Shown here: positions 1-7,343 of the stretch, in pieces | How the letters are laid out: every line of letters begins with the position of its first letter | Position numbering within the stretch: position 1 is the first letter of the stretch | Assembly (NCBI GenBank): GCA_947623945.1 | Contig: CANQHU010000012.1 | Coordinates: 1 to 43,781, forward strand | Length of the DNA stretch: 43,781 nt | From: an uncultured Clostridia bacterium | GTDB taxonomy: Bacteria; Bacillota; Clostridia; TANB77; CAG-508 | Reading direction: 5' to 3' | The notes under the pieces: generated by a model | Told to the model about the DNA's origin: nothing | Databases searched by the model: none | The model's input: only the letters and a program-made list of their open reading frames with translations | Program-made: the position numbers and the translations under genes

Positions 1-112
1 TTTTATAATTTTCTATATGTATTAAATTATAGATATTTTCTACAACCCATCTTGGTGTTGCTACATGATCTTTGTTTGTTTGTTTATCTTTTTCATATAT
101 TTCTTCATTCAT
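1..112 (-). CDS. Phage DNA methyltransferase-like protein, N-terminal part
   Basis: Only the first 37 codons are in the window; the gene continues past the left edge. After a charged N-terminus it reads ATPRWVVENIYNLI. A TP-x-W-(L/V)-V block followed by an IY helix is common at the start of phage adenine DNA methyltransferases and related SAM-dependent enzymes, but no catalytic motif is visible here. The start overlaps the end of the upstream small membrane gene by 8 bases, as expected in a tightly packed leftward early operon. The family assignment is an inference from a short stretch. Confidence 0.45.
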   Translation of the reverse strand, partial: MNEEIYEKDKQTNKDHVATPRWVVENIYNLIHIENYK

Positions 113-323
113 TTTTATTTAGACTTCTTTCTTTATCTATAGTTTCTCTTAAATCTATAATTTCAATTTTTTGTTTGTATATCTTGCCCTCATATTCTGT
201 ATTTTTACACCAGTAACCTATTAGAAATCCTATTATAAATACTATTAATATTAATAAAAATGTCTTTACTTTTTTCTCTAATTCGTATAATTTATAATCA
301 AAATGTTTTATTCTATCTTTCAT
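105..323 (-). CDS. Small single-pass membrane protein with coiled coil
   Basis: A 72-residue protein. A basic N-terminal segment (about 1-19) is followed by one hydrophobic helix (about 20-38, LLILIVFIIGFLIGYW) and a charged tail of coiled-coil type (about 45-72). This is the topology of many phage early-region membrane proteins of unknown role. It overlaps the preceding recoded gene by 11 bases and the following methyltransferase-like gene by 8, so it belongs to the same leftward operon. No family is recognised. Confidence 0.6.
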   Translation of the reverse strand: MKDRIKHFDYKLYELEKKVKTFLLILIVFIIGFLIGYWCKNTEYEGKIYKQKIEIIDLRETIDKERSLNKNE

Positions 324-502
324 CTTTTATCATCTCCTGTATTCCTAAAATTTGTTTTATTTTTTGTATTGGCTCTTGCACTAAATTACATTTATCTTGT
401 CCTGTGAATCTTTCAAGTTCTAATTTAGAACAGCCATGGCATAAATTATTTTTTAGCGACTTTGCACATATTCCGAGTTAATTGTGGATAATTATATTTC
501 AT
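313..502 (-). CDS. Small cysteine-containing phage protein, read through a +1 site at CGG
   Basis: Read conventionally the frame closes after 18 codons. Skipping one base at the in-frame CGG (473-475, codon 10, ACT CGG A) gives a continuous 62-residue protein that begins MKYNYPQLTG, carries CAKS and CHGC cysteines near the middle, and ends just inside the next gene, overlapping its start by 11 bases as phage operon genes usually do. Length (190 bases, 63 codons plus one base), tight packing and cysteine spacing all support the shifted reading. Function is unknown; a small zinc-binding fold is possible. It shows that a prophage gene follows the same CGG rule as host genes. Confidence 0.7.
473..475 (-). 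other. CGG +1 recoding site, small phage gene
   Basis: Context ACT-C-GGA-ATA. Skipping the C joins MKYNYPQLT to GICAKSLKN. Ten of ten in-frame CGG triplets in the window behave this way. Confidence 0.7.
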
Positions 503-505
503 AGG

Positions 506-823
506 CTAATCACCTACTTTTTCTACTAAATCTGCTTTTATTAAGTCATATATTATATCTGTTGTGTCAAATTCTAACTGCTTTATCTCCCAATATGATA
601 TTTCTTTTTGTTTGAAAAAATCTCCATAATCTTTAATAGTTTCTATATGCTTTATCTCTATTGTTTCAAGTTCTGTTGTTTTTTCTTTCATTCCATTAGT
701 AAATTTATATATATTTTTTTTACATACATATCTTGTTATTTCTCCCGTATCTTCATCATACTTAGGCTTAAATCCAAACTTTTCTAACTCTTTCAAATCA
801 ACATCATCTTTTATTTTAAGCAT
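506..823 (-). CDS. Phage protein of unknown function
   Basis: A 105-residue acidic, soluble protein without membrane segments or cysteine motifs; it contains a short two-strand pattern (YDEDTGEITRYVCKK, about 22-36). It is part of the leftward early operon, between a winged-helix-type gene and the recoded cysteine protein. The only CGG triplet inside it spans two codons (ACG GGA) and does not disturb the frame, so it serves as an internal control for the recoding observation. No family is recognised. Confidence 0.6.
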   Translation of the reverse strand: MLKIKDDVDLKELEKFGFKPKYDEDTGEITRYVCKKNIYKFTNGMKEKTTELETIEIKHIETIKDYGDFFKQKEISYWEIKQLEFDTTDIIYDLIKADLVEKVGD

Positions 824-838
824 TTCTTTATCTCCCCT

Positions 839-1162
839 TTAATTTAATCTTGGTATATGGTTCATATTTAATTGTTCAAAACCTTCTTGTGTTATTTTAT
901 AAACTGCAACCATTTTCCCTGAATAACTACATTTTTTCTTTCCTACAACTTCTACTATTCCCATTTGTTCTAATTCTGTAAGTCTTGGTGCTGTATAATT
1001 TCTTTCTGTACTTGGAATGAGTTGTAAATCAAATAATTCTACTGCTATTTCTTTTGCTGTTTTTTCTCCTGTTATAAGCCTGTCTAATATCTGTTCATAC
1101 CTCATTTTCCTTTTAGGCTGTATATCTTCAAAACTCATTTGTCTTGTAAATTTAGTAATCAT
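839..1162 (-). CDS. Phage winged-helix-like DNA-binding protein
   Basis: A 107-residue protein. Residues about 23-100 have the pattern of a winged helix: ILDRLITGEKTAKEIAVEL (helices 1-2), then TAPRLTELEQMGIVEVVGKK (recognition helix and start of the wing) and a VYKITQEGFEQL terminal helix. Such proteins are frequent in Firmicute phage early regions, where they may act as regulators, but the target is unknown. The start overlaps the preceding gene's stop by one base, implying translational coupling. Confidence 0.6.
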   Translation of the reverse strand: MITKFTRQMSFEDIQPKRKMRYEQILDRLITGEKTAKEIAVELFDLQLIPSTERNYTAPRLTELEQMGIVEVVGKKKCSYSGKMVAVYKITQEGFEQLNMNHIPRLN

Positions 1163-1602
1163 TAGTTACCACTTCCTTTAAAAAGATTATAAATTTTATC
1201 TTCTATAATGTTACATATTTCATCTGCTATATCTTGTTGTTTTAATCCATTTATTATTTCTATTACTTTTCTGTTTATAAGTTCTTTGTTTTCTTCAACT
1301 GATGCATTTAAGTATTTTTGTGCCAAACTATCTTCTTGCCTAATGTAATCTTCTTTTTCTCTAAATACGCAATATCTATCTATTTCTTGGCATATTTTTT
1401 TTGTTTTATTTTTTATCATTTCTTTAAAGTTTGGCACTTCACTTTCAATAATTTTAAAAGTATTATAATAACCTAAATTAGTTATAATTCTTGATGTTTC
1501 TCTTTCATTTTTAAACATATCTTTTATTTTTTCTCTTAATTCTTCTTTAATTATTTCTTTTATTTCTTCGTCTGATAAATAATTTTCAATATTTATAATC
1601 AT
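1162..1602 (-). CDS. Phage protein of unknown function, helical
   Basis: A 146-residue, highly charged, mostly helical protein (many E/K heptad-like runs, one region EKEDYIRQEDSLAQKYLNAS near the middle). No membrane segment and no motif that I recognise. It sits between a small basic protein gene and the winged-helix-type gene in the leftward operon and is translationally coupled to the latter (shared base at 1162). Confidence 0.55.
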   Translation of the reverse strand: MIINIENYLSDEEIKEIIKEELREKIKDMFKNERETSRIITNLGYYNTFKIIESEVPNFKEMIKNKTKKICQEIDRYCVFREKEDYIRQEDSLAQKYLNASVEENKELINRKVIEIINGLKQQDIADEICNIIEDKIYNLFKGSGN

Positions 1603-1614
1603 CTTTTTACTCCT

Positions 1615-1779
1615 TTATCTATCCAAATATTCTTCTGCCATTTTTCTATCTTTTGCCTTTTTCTTTGCTCTATTATATTTTTCTTTAACTAATTCTTCTG
1701 GCCTGATTTCTATTGGTTCTATTTTTATCCTTGACTTAAAGTCATTTGTATAAACTACTTTTAATTCTTTATTTTTCAT
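1615..1779 (-). CDS. Small basic phage protein
   Basis: A 54-residue lysine/arginine-rich protein (MKNKELKVVY... KYNRAKKKAKDRK). I choose the start at 1779 because a good AAGGAGA ribosome binding site lies five bases upstream; an in-frame ATG at 1806 lacks one. The start lies inside the 3' end of the preceding helicase-loader-like gene (11-base overlap). Function unknown. Confidence 0.5.
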   Translation of the reverse strand: MKNKELKVVYTNDFKSRIKIEPIEIRPEELVKEKYNRAKKKAKDRKMAEEYLDR

Positions 1780-2071
1780 TGATTTCTCCTTTTTTAACAA
1801 TTTCACACCATTCTAAATTTTTATATAAATAAGCATATGGGTCATCTATATAATAATCATTTGGATTTACTGCTATTCTTGACCTTACATCTGCAATTTT
1901 AGGTATAAATCTTACTTCTCTTATAGTTTTATCTATAGCTTTTTCAAATTCTTTAATGTCTGTTGTTATAAATTCTTTAAACCACAATTTTAATTCGTCT
2001 GATGGAAATTTTTTATTGTAAGCTATCTGTATTTTTATCATTTGCTTTTCAAAATCTTCTCTAATCATCAA
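1769..2071 (-). CDS. Helicase loader/inhibitor-like phage replication protein (G39P-type)
   Basis: A 100-residue protein. The order of elements, KLWFKEFITTDIKEFEKAI then FIPKIADVRSRI, matches the N-terminal fold of phage replicative helicase loader/inhibitor proteins of the SPP1 G39P type, in which a W-x-x-x-F helix is followed by a helix leading into a conserved P-x-I-x-D-(L/V)-R block. The gene lies directly after a DnaD-type replication gene with a 4-base ATGA overlap, the usual place for a helicase loader. Assignment is by pattern and context, not by a search. Confidence 0.5.
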   Translation of the reverse strand: MMIREDFEKQMIKIQIAYNKKFPSDELKLWFKEFITTDIKEFEKAIDKTIREVRFIPKIADVRSRIAVNPNDYYIDDPYAYLYKNLEWCEIVKKGEINEK

Positions 2072-2736
2072 AATTCCTCCAATTCGCTAGTATTCTTCTC
2101 TTTTTTATCTTTATTAGAAAAACCATTCCATGTTAATATTTTTTGTTTCCAATTCTTAACTTTATTTCCTTTGGAATCTATCCAATTTCCTTCAGTAAAA
2201 TAGTTATAAAAATACTCAGCATTTACTTTCAATTGTTTCTCTGCTACATATTTTTTAATATCCTCAAGAGAGGGTGGAATAAAATTCTTTTCTTTTCTAT
2301 TCCCTTTCCTTTCTTGTTCTTTTTCTTTTATATTCTTATTAGGTACGAACACTCGTCGAACGTTCGTCGAATTGTCGTCGAATATTTTTTGCATTATCTT
2401 TTCATTAAATTCTGGTATTTTACTTTCGCTTGGTCTATCTATCTTTTGCCATGTATTCCAATTATAAAGGCTATAATAACTACTTCCGTCACAAGAGTAA
2501 AAAACTACGGACATATTAGAGCTTATCTCTGATAAGGTTTTATCTACGTCGGCACTTCTTATACCTTCCTCGTAAGGGAATAATGTAGACTTTAAATATA
2601 TTGGATTACATCTTCCTCGACCTTCGTCGTCTGCAAGAGAAAAGAGACCTATAAATACTAATTTTGCTAATGTTGATAATCTTCCAAAATCTTCACTTTG
2701 CCAAATATTAGGGTCTATCATTCTTTTTCTTGCCAT
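2068..2736 (-). CDS. DnaD-like phage replication initiation protein
   Basis: A 222-residue protein. The N-terminus MARKRMIDPNIWQSEDF followed by LSTLAKLVFIGLFSLADDEGR is characteristic of phage replisome organiser proteins with a DnaD/winged-helix N-terminal domain, which bind the phage origin and recruit the helicase loader. The C-terminal part (IPPSLEDIKKYVAEK... NWKQKILTW) matches the conserved tail of the same group, where a W-K-x-K-I-x-x-W segment ends the protein. Downstream is the probable helicase loader, with overlapping stop and start. Two CGG triplets in the region are out of frame or on the other strand. Confidence 0.7.
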   Translation of the reverse strand: MARKRMIDPNIWQSEDFGRLSTLAKLVFIGLFSLADDEGRGRCNPIYLKSTLFPYEEGIRSADVDKTLSEISSNMSVVFYSCDGSSYYSLYNWNTWQKIDRPSESKIPEFNEKIMQKIFDDNSTNVRRVFVPNKNIKEKEQERKGNRKEKNFIPPSLEDIKKYVAEKQLKVNAEYFYNYFTEGNWIDSKGNKVKNWKQKILTWNGFSNKDKKEKNTSELEEF

Positions 2737-2756
2737 TTGCTTTCTCCTTTCGTAAA

Positions 2757-2790
2757 ATATAGGGCTAGTTTTGTGCCTAGCCCTGTTGTT
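2757..2790 (-). terminator. Rho-independent terminator
   Basis: AGGGCTAG and CTAGCCCT pair around an 8-base loop, with AT-rich flanks. The hairpin lies between the gene ending at 2789 and the DnaD-like gene, so it divides the leftward early operon into two transcription units. Confidence 0.7.
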
Positions 2791-3154
2791 AATCTACTTT
2801 TTCAATTTTATTTATATTTTTATACATACTAAAATATTGTAATCTAATACCAGTAGTAGTTATTTTGTAGGTTTTTCCTATATCTAATTGATTATATAAA
2901 TCTGTACTATTGAATTTACCTTTAAATATCAAATCTTCAATTTTATAGGTTTCTCCATCTTCACTTACAACTAAATATGTATCACTATCGCTATATCTTT
3001 TGATATATTTATCTTTTATTGTAATTTCAACTGTTTCTTCATTTTGATAGTCTATTGTTGCACAATAAATTCCAAAACCCAATATTCCTAAAATAATAAT
3101 TCCTATAATGATTCCTACTATTATTTCAATAGCACCTTTTTCATTTTTTAACAT
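2789..3154 (-). CDS. Membrane-anchored phage protein
   Basis: A 121-residue protein. The N-terminal 27 residues (about 9-27, EIIVGIIIGIIILGILGFG) form a single membrane anchor; the rest is a small beta-rich domain (VEITIKDKYIKRYSDSDTYLV...) resembling the extracellular or cytoplasmic domain of DUF1523-type phage proteins. The role is unknown. It overlaps the start of the HNH gene's 3' end by 7 bases and is followed by a terminator, so it is the last gene of its transcription unit. Confidence 0.55.
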   Translation of the reverse strand: MLKNEKGAIEIIVGIIIGIIILGILGFGIYCATIDYQNEETVEITIKDKYIKRYSDSDTYLVVSEDGETYKIEDLIFKGKFNSTDLYNQLDIGKTYKITTTGIRLQYFSMYKNINKIEKVD

Positions 3155-3432
3155 TTTCTTTTCCTCCTATTTTTTATTTTTTTTAATAATTCTCCCCTTA
3201 TAATAATTCCATCATGAACTTTTCTATGACAAGCTCCACATAGTTCAATTAAATTATCTTCTGTATCATCTCCTCCTGAGCCCTTACTTTTAATGTGATG
3301 TGTGTTTGTCCAACAATTCTTTTTGCCACAATATTCACAGTCATGCTTTTTATCATTTATTAATTTTTGGTTCTTAACTCTTTTATTTTTTGGATAAGGA
3401 TTAAAACTATTACTTAAATCTGTTACTATCAT
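3148..3432 (-). CDS. HNH endonuclease
   Basis: A 94-residue protein with a complete HNH signature: CEYCGKKN (first zinc pair), NTHHIKSKGSGG (catalytic HH), EDNLIELCGACHRKVHDG (the N and final H with the second zinc pair). Small free-standing HNH proteins of this kind occur in phage early and packaging regions, acting as nicking enzymes or in recombination. It follows a second, larger HNH gene with only 3 bases between them. Confidence 0.8.
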   Translation of the reverse strand: MIVTDLSNSFNPYPKNKRVKNQKLINDKKHDCEYCGKKNCWTNTHHIKSKGSGGDDTEDNLIELCGACHRKVHDGIIIRGELLKKIKNRRKRKC

Positions 3433-3435
3433 TTC

Positions 3436-3975
3436 TTATCCCAACTTTCTTTCTGCATATTTCCAAACATAACCTCCTGATGTCTTACTTTTTCCTTTTA
3501 AACATCTAACTATTGCTTGATTCGTAATATCTATTTTCCTTGAAGCTTCTCTAATACTTCCATATCTTTTTAAAAAATTTCCTTCTGAATCGTATTGTTC
3601 TACTTCTTTTGCTAATACACTTTCAATGCCTTTGGCATTTTTTCTTAATCCTGTCCTAAAAGCATGTTTCATATTTTCACTTCCAGTACACCATTCTAAA
3701 TTTTTGACATTATTATTTAATTTATTTCCATCTATATGATTAACTTGTGGTAATTTTTTTGGATTAGGAATAAATGCTTGAGCTACTAATCTATGAATTA
3801 ACTTATGTATAGTTTTATTTTGAAAAGTAAATGTAATTGTTTCGTATCCTTTATTATTTACATTTGTTTTTAATATCTTTCTATGATCTATTGATTTTAC
3901 TCTTCCTAAATTACTTATTTCATACCAATCTTCTAATCCTTCAATATCTCGCCATTCCTCTTTCATTGTTTCCAA
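3436..3975 (-). CDS. NUMOD4/HNH homing endonuclease
   Basis: A 179-residue protein. N-terminal NUMOD4 motif (EEWRDIEGLEDWYEISNLGR, about 5-24), HNH core (HRLVAQAFIPNP... QVNHIDGNKLNNNVKNLEW, about 62-95) and a C-terminal NUMOD1-like helix-turn-helix (SIREASRKIDITNQAI, about 140-155) before a GGYVWKY end. This is the standard layout of free-standing phage homing endonucleases, which cut related phage genomes that lack the gene. It is inserted between the NinB-like gene and the small HNH gene, overlapping the former by 13 bases. A paralogue is at 6134-6685. Confidence 0.85.
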   Translation of the reverse strand: METMKEEWRDIEGLEDWYEISNLGRVKSIDHRKILKTNVNNKGYETITFTFQNKTIHKLIHRLVAQAFIPNPKKLPQVNHIDGNKLNNNVKNLEWCTGSENMKHAFRTGLRKNAKGIESVLAKEVEQYDSEGNFLKRYGSIREASRKIDITNQAIVRCLKGKSKTSGGYVWKYAERKLG

Positions 3976-4478
3976 CTCTCCTTTAAAGCTTTTAATTCAT
4001 TAGGTGGCATTGTTTCTATTCCTAGTTCTTTTGCCTCTGATACGATACCATCTATTAAAATTGTCATTTGTTTAGTGTCCATTTCAGAACTTCCTGTATA
4101 TACTTTATAATGTTTAAATGTCTTACCATTTAAAATACTTTGACCTGCTTCTTCATAATATCTAAGAATTTTACTCACATCTATTTCTGCTAATACACTT
4201 ATCATTTGACTTTGTCCATATCTTTTAAGCATTTCCAAATAAACTTCTTCTTTACTGTTTCCAACAATATTTGCTATTTGTGTAATTAGCTCCCAAGCAT
4301 AATTATTTGAATTTAAACTACGTCTCTTTCTATACTTTTTTAAGTCGATATTTAGCTTATTTTCGTTTTTTAATTGCTCTACTACTTCTATTTCTTTTGT
4401 ATCTAAAAGTAGGCTTATTTTTGGTTTTCGTGTTTCATAATCAATATTTATATCTTTTATTATCCCAGTTGTTGTCAT
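3963..4478 (-). CDS. NinB-like phage recombination protein
   Basis: A 171-residue protein. Features of the NinB/recombination-mediator group are an N-terminal beta-rich strand, a K-K-Y-R-K-x-R-S-L-x-x-N-(N)-Y-A-W block (about 46-62) and a C-terminal QMTILIDGIVSEAKELGI (about 139-156). NinB-type proteins bind single-stranded DNA and help annealing recombinases; here the gene is coupled (4-base overlap) to the ERF annealing protein gene, which fits. No catalytic residues can be assigned by eye. Confidence 0.6.
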   Translation of the reverse strand: MTTTGIIKDINIDYETRKPKISLLLDTKEIEVVEQLKNENKLNIDLKKYRKRRSLNSNNYAWELITQIANIVGNSKEEVYLEMLKRYGQSQMISVLAEIDVSKILRYYEEAGQSILNGKTFKHYKVYTGSSEMDTKQMTILIDGIVSEAKELGIETMPPNELKALKESWKQ

Positions 4479-5146
4479 TTAACCACCTGCTTTTTATCTG
4501 GCAATGTATTACATTTTGCAACAATTTCCATATACTGATTTTTTGTTAAATCTGATGTATTTGTCACTTTAAAAAACTTTTCTAATGTAGGAATAACATC
4601 ATAACCTTTTCTAATCATAAGTGCATATACTGATTTTGCTTCTATATCTGTTATTTTGTTATTTATTCCAGTTGGCTTTGACTTTTTTTTATATCCATCT
4701 TCACTTGGATTTTGGTCTGGATCTTCTCCTGTTATTATTTTGTAAGATTTCATTAATGCATATTTATCTGAATATGTCATTGCTTTTCCTGAGCCTTTAT
4801 CTTGGGTATCTATGCCTTCTGCAAATGTTATAGTTTCTACATATTCTTCTGGCTTATCAATATTTACAAATCTGTAAACTGTTTTTATTCTACTGAAAAT
4901 ATTATTCTTGTCTCCATATTCGTTAGTGGTAGTATACATTGTGCTTTCTAATACTTCTCTGTTTACTGGATAACTATAAACTCTATATTTAAACTCTAGT
5001 TCCTTAACTGCTTTTAAAACATCTGCTTCTCCAACAGCTTTGTACGCACTCTTACCTTGTCCTACTGTTAAATTTTTATTAACACTAGAAATTTCATTTG
5101 TTATATTAGAAAGTTTTTCAAATATATTCATTTCTTTAATTTCCAT
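4475..5146 (-). CDS. ERF-family single-strand annealing protein
   Basis: A 223-residue protein. The N-terminal ERF domain contains the family hallmark block near residues 105-132: GIDTQDKGSGKAMTYSDKY followed by LMKSYKIITGEDPD. ERF proteins anneal complementary single strands in phage DNA recombination and circularisation. The C-terminal part (after about 145) is a charged linker and a small helical domain. Neighbours Gp157 and NinB-like support a phage recombination cassette. Confidence 0.85.
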   Translation of the reverse strand: MEIKEMNIFEKLSNITNEISSVNKNLTVGQGKSAYKAVGEADVLKAVKELEFKYRVYSYPVNREVLESTMYTTTNEYGDKNNIFSRIKTVYRFVNIDKPEEYVETITFAEGIDTQDKGSGKAMTYSDKYALMKSYKIITGEDPDQNPSEDGYKKKSKPTGINNKITDIEAKSVYALMIRKGYDVIPTLEKFFKVTNTSDLTKNQYMEIVAKCNTLPDKKQVVK

Positions 5147-5200
5147 AGTATTCTCCTTCTTTATTATCTATTAAATCTAAATAATCCATTTTTAACCCAC

Positions 5201-5695
5201 CTACTTTATTCTTAGATTTGTATTTTCTGTGTTTATAACTACTCCATTAGGAATTTCTCCTGTCAATTTAAAATTATCTGCTATTGCTTTTTTATCTACC
5301 TTTACTGTTACAACTTCATTTTTAAATTCATCAGGTATTTCATTTTCATTTACTATCTCTACACTAACAGGACTTTTAGCTATCATTAAACTTCCTAATG
5401 ATGTTTCTATTTTTGTTATGTTGTTTGTTTCCATACATTCTTTTACATATTCTTTAAATTTGATTAATCTGTTTTCTAATGCTTTTCTTTGACTAGAAAT
5501 TCTTTTTTCTTCTTCTTTCATTGCTTCTATTGTTAATTCTATATTTTTTGAATATCCAATAATGTTTTGGCTTTTTTGTTGTAGTAAAATTGTTAATTCT
5601 TCTTTAATTTTCTGTTTTTCCTCTTCTGCTAGTTCCTCATTTTCCATTAATACTGGAAAAGCATTTGTTATTTCATATAAACTTAAATTATTCAA
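5201..5695 (-). CDS. Siphovirus Gp157-family protein
   Basis: A 164-residue protein. It shows the Gp157 layout: N-terminal LYEITNAFPVLME, a long central coiled coil (about 50-100, EAMKEEEKRISSQRKALENR), then a beta-rich C-terminus with IPDEFKNEVVTVKVDKKAIA and GEIPNGVVI, corresponding to the family's conserved 'vP..f' and 'K..iK..lk.G..v.G' elements. Gp157 of streptococcal phage Sfi21 was linked to phage resistance; the molecular role is unclear. It commonly neighbours ERF or RecT genes, as here. Confidence 0.8.
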   Translation of the reverse strand: MNNLSLYEITNAFPVLMENEELAEEEKQKIKEELTILLQQKSQNIIGYSKNIELTIEAMKEEEKRISSQRKALENRLIKFKEYVKECMETNNITKIETSLGSLMIAKSPVSVEIVNENEIPDEFKNEVVTVKVDKKAIADNFKLTGEIPNGVVINTENTNLRIK

Positions 5696-5829
5696 TTTAT
5701 TTTCCTCTCTTTCAATTTATTAATTTTTTCCCTTAATTCTTCTGCATATCTATAATCACTAGAATCCCAATGGTCTTGCATCTGCAATATAAAATATCTA
5801 TTTTCCAAATTTTCTAAAGTTTCTTCCAT
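5692..5829 (-). CDS. Small phage protein of unknown function
   Basis: A 45-residue helical protein (MEETLENLENRYF... RYAEELREKINKLKE). I choose ATG at 5829, which has AAAGGAG five bases upstream, over the in-frame upstream ATGs that lack a ribosome binding site. Its stop overlaps the Gp157 start by 4 bases (ATGA), so the two are translationally coupled. No family is recognised. Confidence 0.5.
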   Translation of the reverse strand: MEETLENLENRYFILQMQDHWDSSDYRYAEELREKINKLKERKIN

Positions 5830-5917
5830 GTTTCTCCTTTCTTGCTTGACTTCTAATTCAATTTTGTGTATAATTGAATTAGAAATCATGTATTTATATA
5901 TGTATTTTTTGTTTGAA

Positions 5918-6118
5918 CTAGTATGTTTTGCCGACGTCTAGTTCTTCTTTTATTTTATTTAAAGTTATAAAGTAATTTTCTTTTGTCATTTCTGAATTGT
6001 TCATGATATTTGTCATCTTGTTCTTAAAGTCTTTTAACTCTTCATTTTCATATCTTAAGTCTTTATTTTCCTGCTTTAAATCATGTATTACTCGATCCTT
6101 TTTTGTTACTATTAACAT
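5918..6118 (-). CDS. Small coiled-coil phage protein
   Basis: A 66-residue protein, nearly all coiled coil (VIHDLKQENKDLRYENEEL). A GAAAGGAAGG ribosome binding site precedes the ATG at 6118. It lies between the second homing endonuclease and the short gene before Gp157. Function unknown. Confidence 0.55.
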   Translation of the reverse strand: MLIVTKKDRVIHDLKQENKDLRYENEELKDFKNKMTNIMNNSEMTKENYFITLNKIKEELDVGKTY

Positions 6119-6133
6119 TTGTATCCTTCCTTT

Positions 6134-6685
6134 CTAATTTGCATACTCCCACTTATACCCTAGACTTGTTTTTATTTTTCTTCTACAACAAGCAGAAATA
6201 TGTGTACTTTTTAAATGCCATTCTTCTTGTACTTGCTTTATACTTTCCCACCTTTTTACAAATTTACCATCTAAAGTAAATTGGTTTATTGGTCTTTTGT
6301 AATGATTCATACCTTTTAATGGTATTTTTAAACCTTTTTTTAGTGCATGAATAGTGTTTTCACTATATGTAACCCATTCTAGATTTTTAACATTGTTATT
6401 TTTTTTATCACCATCAATATGATTAACACATGGCTTATTTTCTGGATTAGAAATAAATGTTTCTGCCACTAATCTATGTATAGTCTTTGGTTTCTTTTTT
6501 GTATTTATTATTAAATTAAGTTGTTTATATCCATCCCTATTAGTACAAGGAGTTAATATTTTTCCTCTTTTTATGTTTTTATTAGACATTCTATTTTTTA
6601 CATATCTGTCAAAACTTCTCACTCTTCCTAAAGTACTAATTTGATACAATCCTTCGTAACCTTTAATATCTTTCCAGATTTCCAT
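6134..6685 (-). CDS. NUMOD4/HNH homing endonuclease, second copy
   Basis: A 183-residue protein with the same domain order as the gene at 3436-3975: NUMOD4 (EIWKDIKGYEGLYQISTLGR, about 2-21), HNH core (HRLVAETFISNPENKPCVNH, then IDGDKKNNNVKNLEWVTYSE) and a C-terminal helix-turn-helix ending in LGYKWEY. The two are clearly paralogues but diverged, so they are likely to have been acquired separately or duplicated long ago. It has its own ribosome binding site (AGGAGGCAAAA) before ATG 6685. Confidence 0.85.
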   Translation of the reverse strand: MEIWKDIKGYEGLYQISTLGRVRSFDRYVKNRMSNKNIKRGKILTPCTNRDGYKQLNLIINTKKKPKTIHRLVAETFISNPENKPCVNHIDGDKKNNNVKNLEWVTYSENTIHALKKGLKIPLKGMNHYKRPINQFTLDGKFVKRWESIKQVQEEWHLKSTHISACCRRKIKTSLGYKWEYAN

Positions 6686-6694
6686 TTTTGCCTC

Positions 6695-6812
6695 CTATTT
6701 ATAAACAGTTATGCAGTTGCAAAATGCCCATACTGTAAATACTATTGAGGCTAAATATAATGTGCTATATAACAATGCTTGTCCAATTAATTTTCGTATT
6801 TTCTTTTTCATT
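6695..6812 (-). pseudogene. Possible broken small membrane-protein ORF
   Basis: ATG at 6812 begins MKKKIRKLIGQ, but this frame stops after 15 codons. In the +1 frame from about 6780 the sequence encodes a hydrophobic segment (LLYSTLYLASIVFTVWAF) ending in a TAG at 6695. Removing one A from the run in CAAAGC would join the two into a 38-residue membrane protein. There is no CGG at this point, so it is not explained by the recoding rule and looks like an ordinary indel or a chance frame. Low confidence. Confidence 0.3.
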
Positions 6813-6817
6813 AGTTT

Positions 6818-6982
6818 CACTTCCTTTCATTTTTTTCTTACATTTTTAACTATAATTTCATAATTTCCTAAATTTCCTTTTTCAGATAATATGTCATATA
6901 ATGTTTGCCATAATTGTTGAATATGCTTTGAATTAATTCCTGAAATATCTACTCTAGGATTATCTATCTCATTTATTTTCAT
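6818..6982 (-). CDS. Small phage protein of unknown function
   Basis: A 54-residue protein (MKINEIDNPRVDISGINSKH...). A GAAAGGAGTG ribosome binding site lies upstream of ATG 6982, and the gene fits between the excisionase-like gene and the next short ORF with little spacing. Contains HIQQLWQTLYDILSEKG, a probable amphipathic helix. No family is recognised. Confidence 0.5.
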
Positions 6983-6997
6983 TAGTCTCACTCCTTT

Positions 6998-7240
6998 CTA
7001 AACTTGTTTAGCTGTATTTAATATTGTTTCTAACAACGTTTTTAGTCTTAGATTTTCATCTTTGACTTCTTGATACTTTTCTATTGGAACAGAGTCATCA
7101 TCTACTACTATTTTGTAATATCCACCTTCTGTCATATAATGTTTTAATTCGCCTCTTTTACAAAGTTTTTTTACTTCTTCTACTCCTATTCCACTTTGTC
7201 TGCTATATTCTTCAGCAGATACATATCTTGGTATTGGCAT
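6998..7240 (-). CDS. Helix-turn-helix, excisionase-like protein
   Basis: An 80-residue protein starting MPIPRYVSAEEYSRQSGIG; the ATG at 7240 follows AAGGAGGG, and upstream ATGs in frame have no ribosome binding site. Residues 6-45 (YVSAEEYSRQSGIGVEEVKKLCKRGEL) form a MerR/excisionase-type winged helix, then a short coiled coil to the end. In phages such proteins act as excisionases or control early genes. It is the first gene of the leftward early operon. Confidence 0.6.
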   Translation of the reverse strand: MPIPRYVSAEEYSRQSGIGVEEVKKLCKRGELKHYMTEGGYYKIVVDDDSVPIEKYQEVKDENLRLKTLLETILNTAKQV

Positions 7241-7343
7241 CTTTTCTCCCTCCTTATTAATTAGGTTTTGAAAAATTTTTATTATACTGTTTTTTATTAC
7301 TTTTGTTTCAATTTGTGTTATAATCACTTTGGAGGTGACTATA

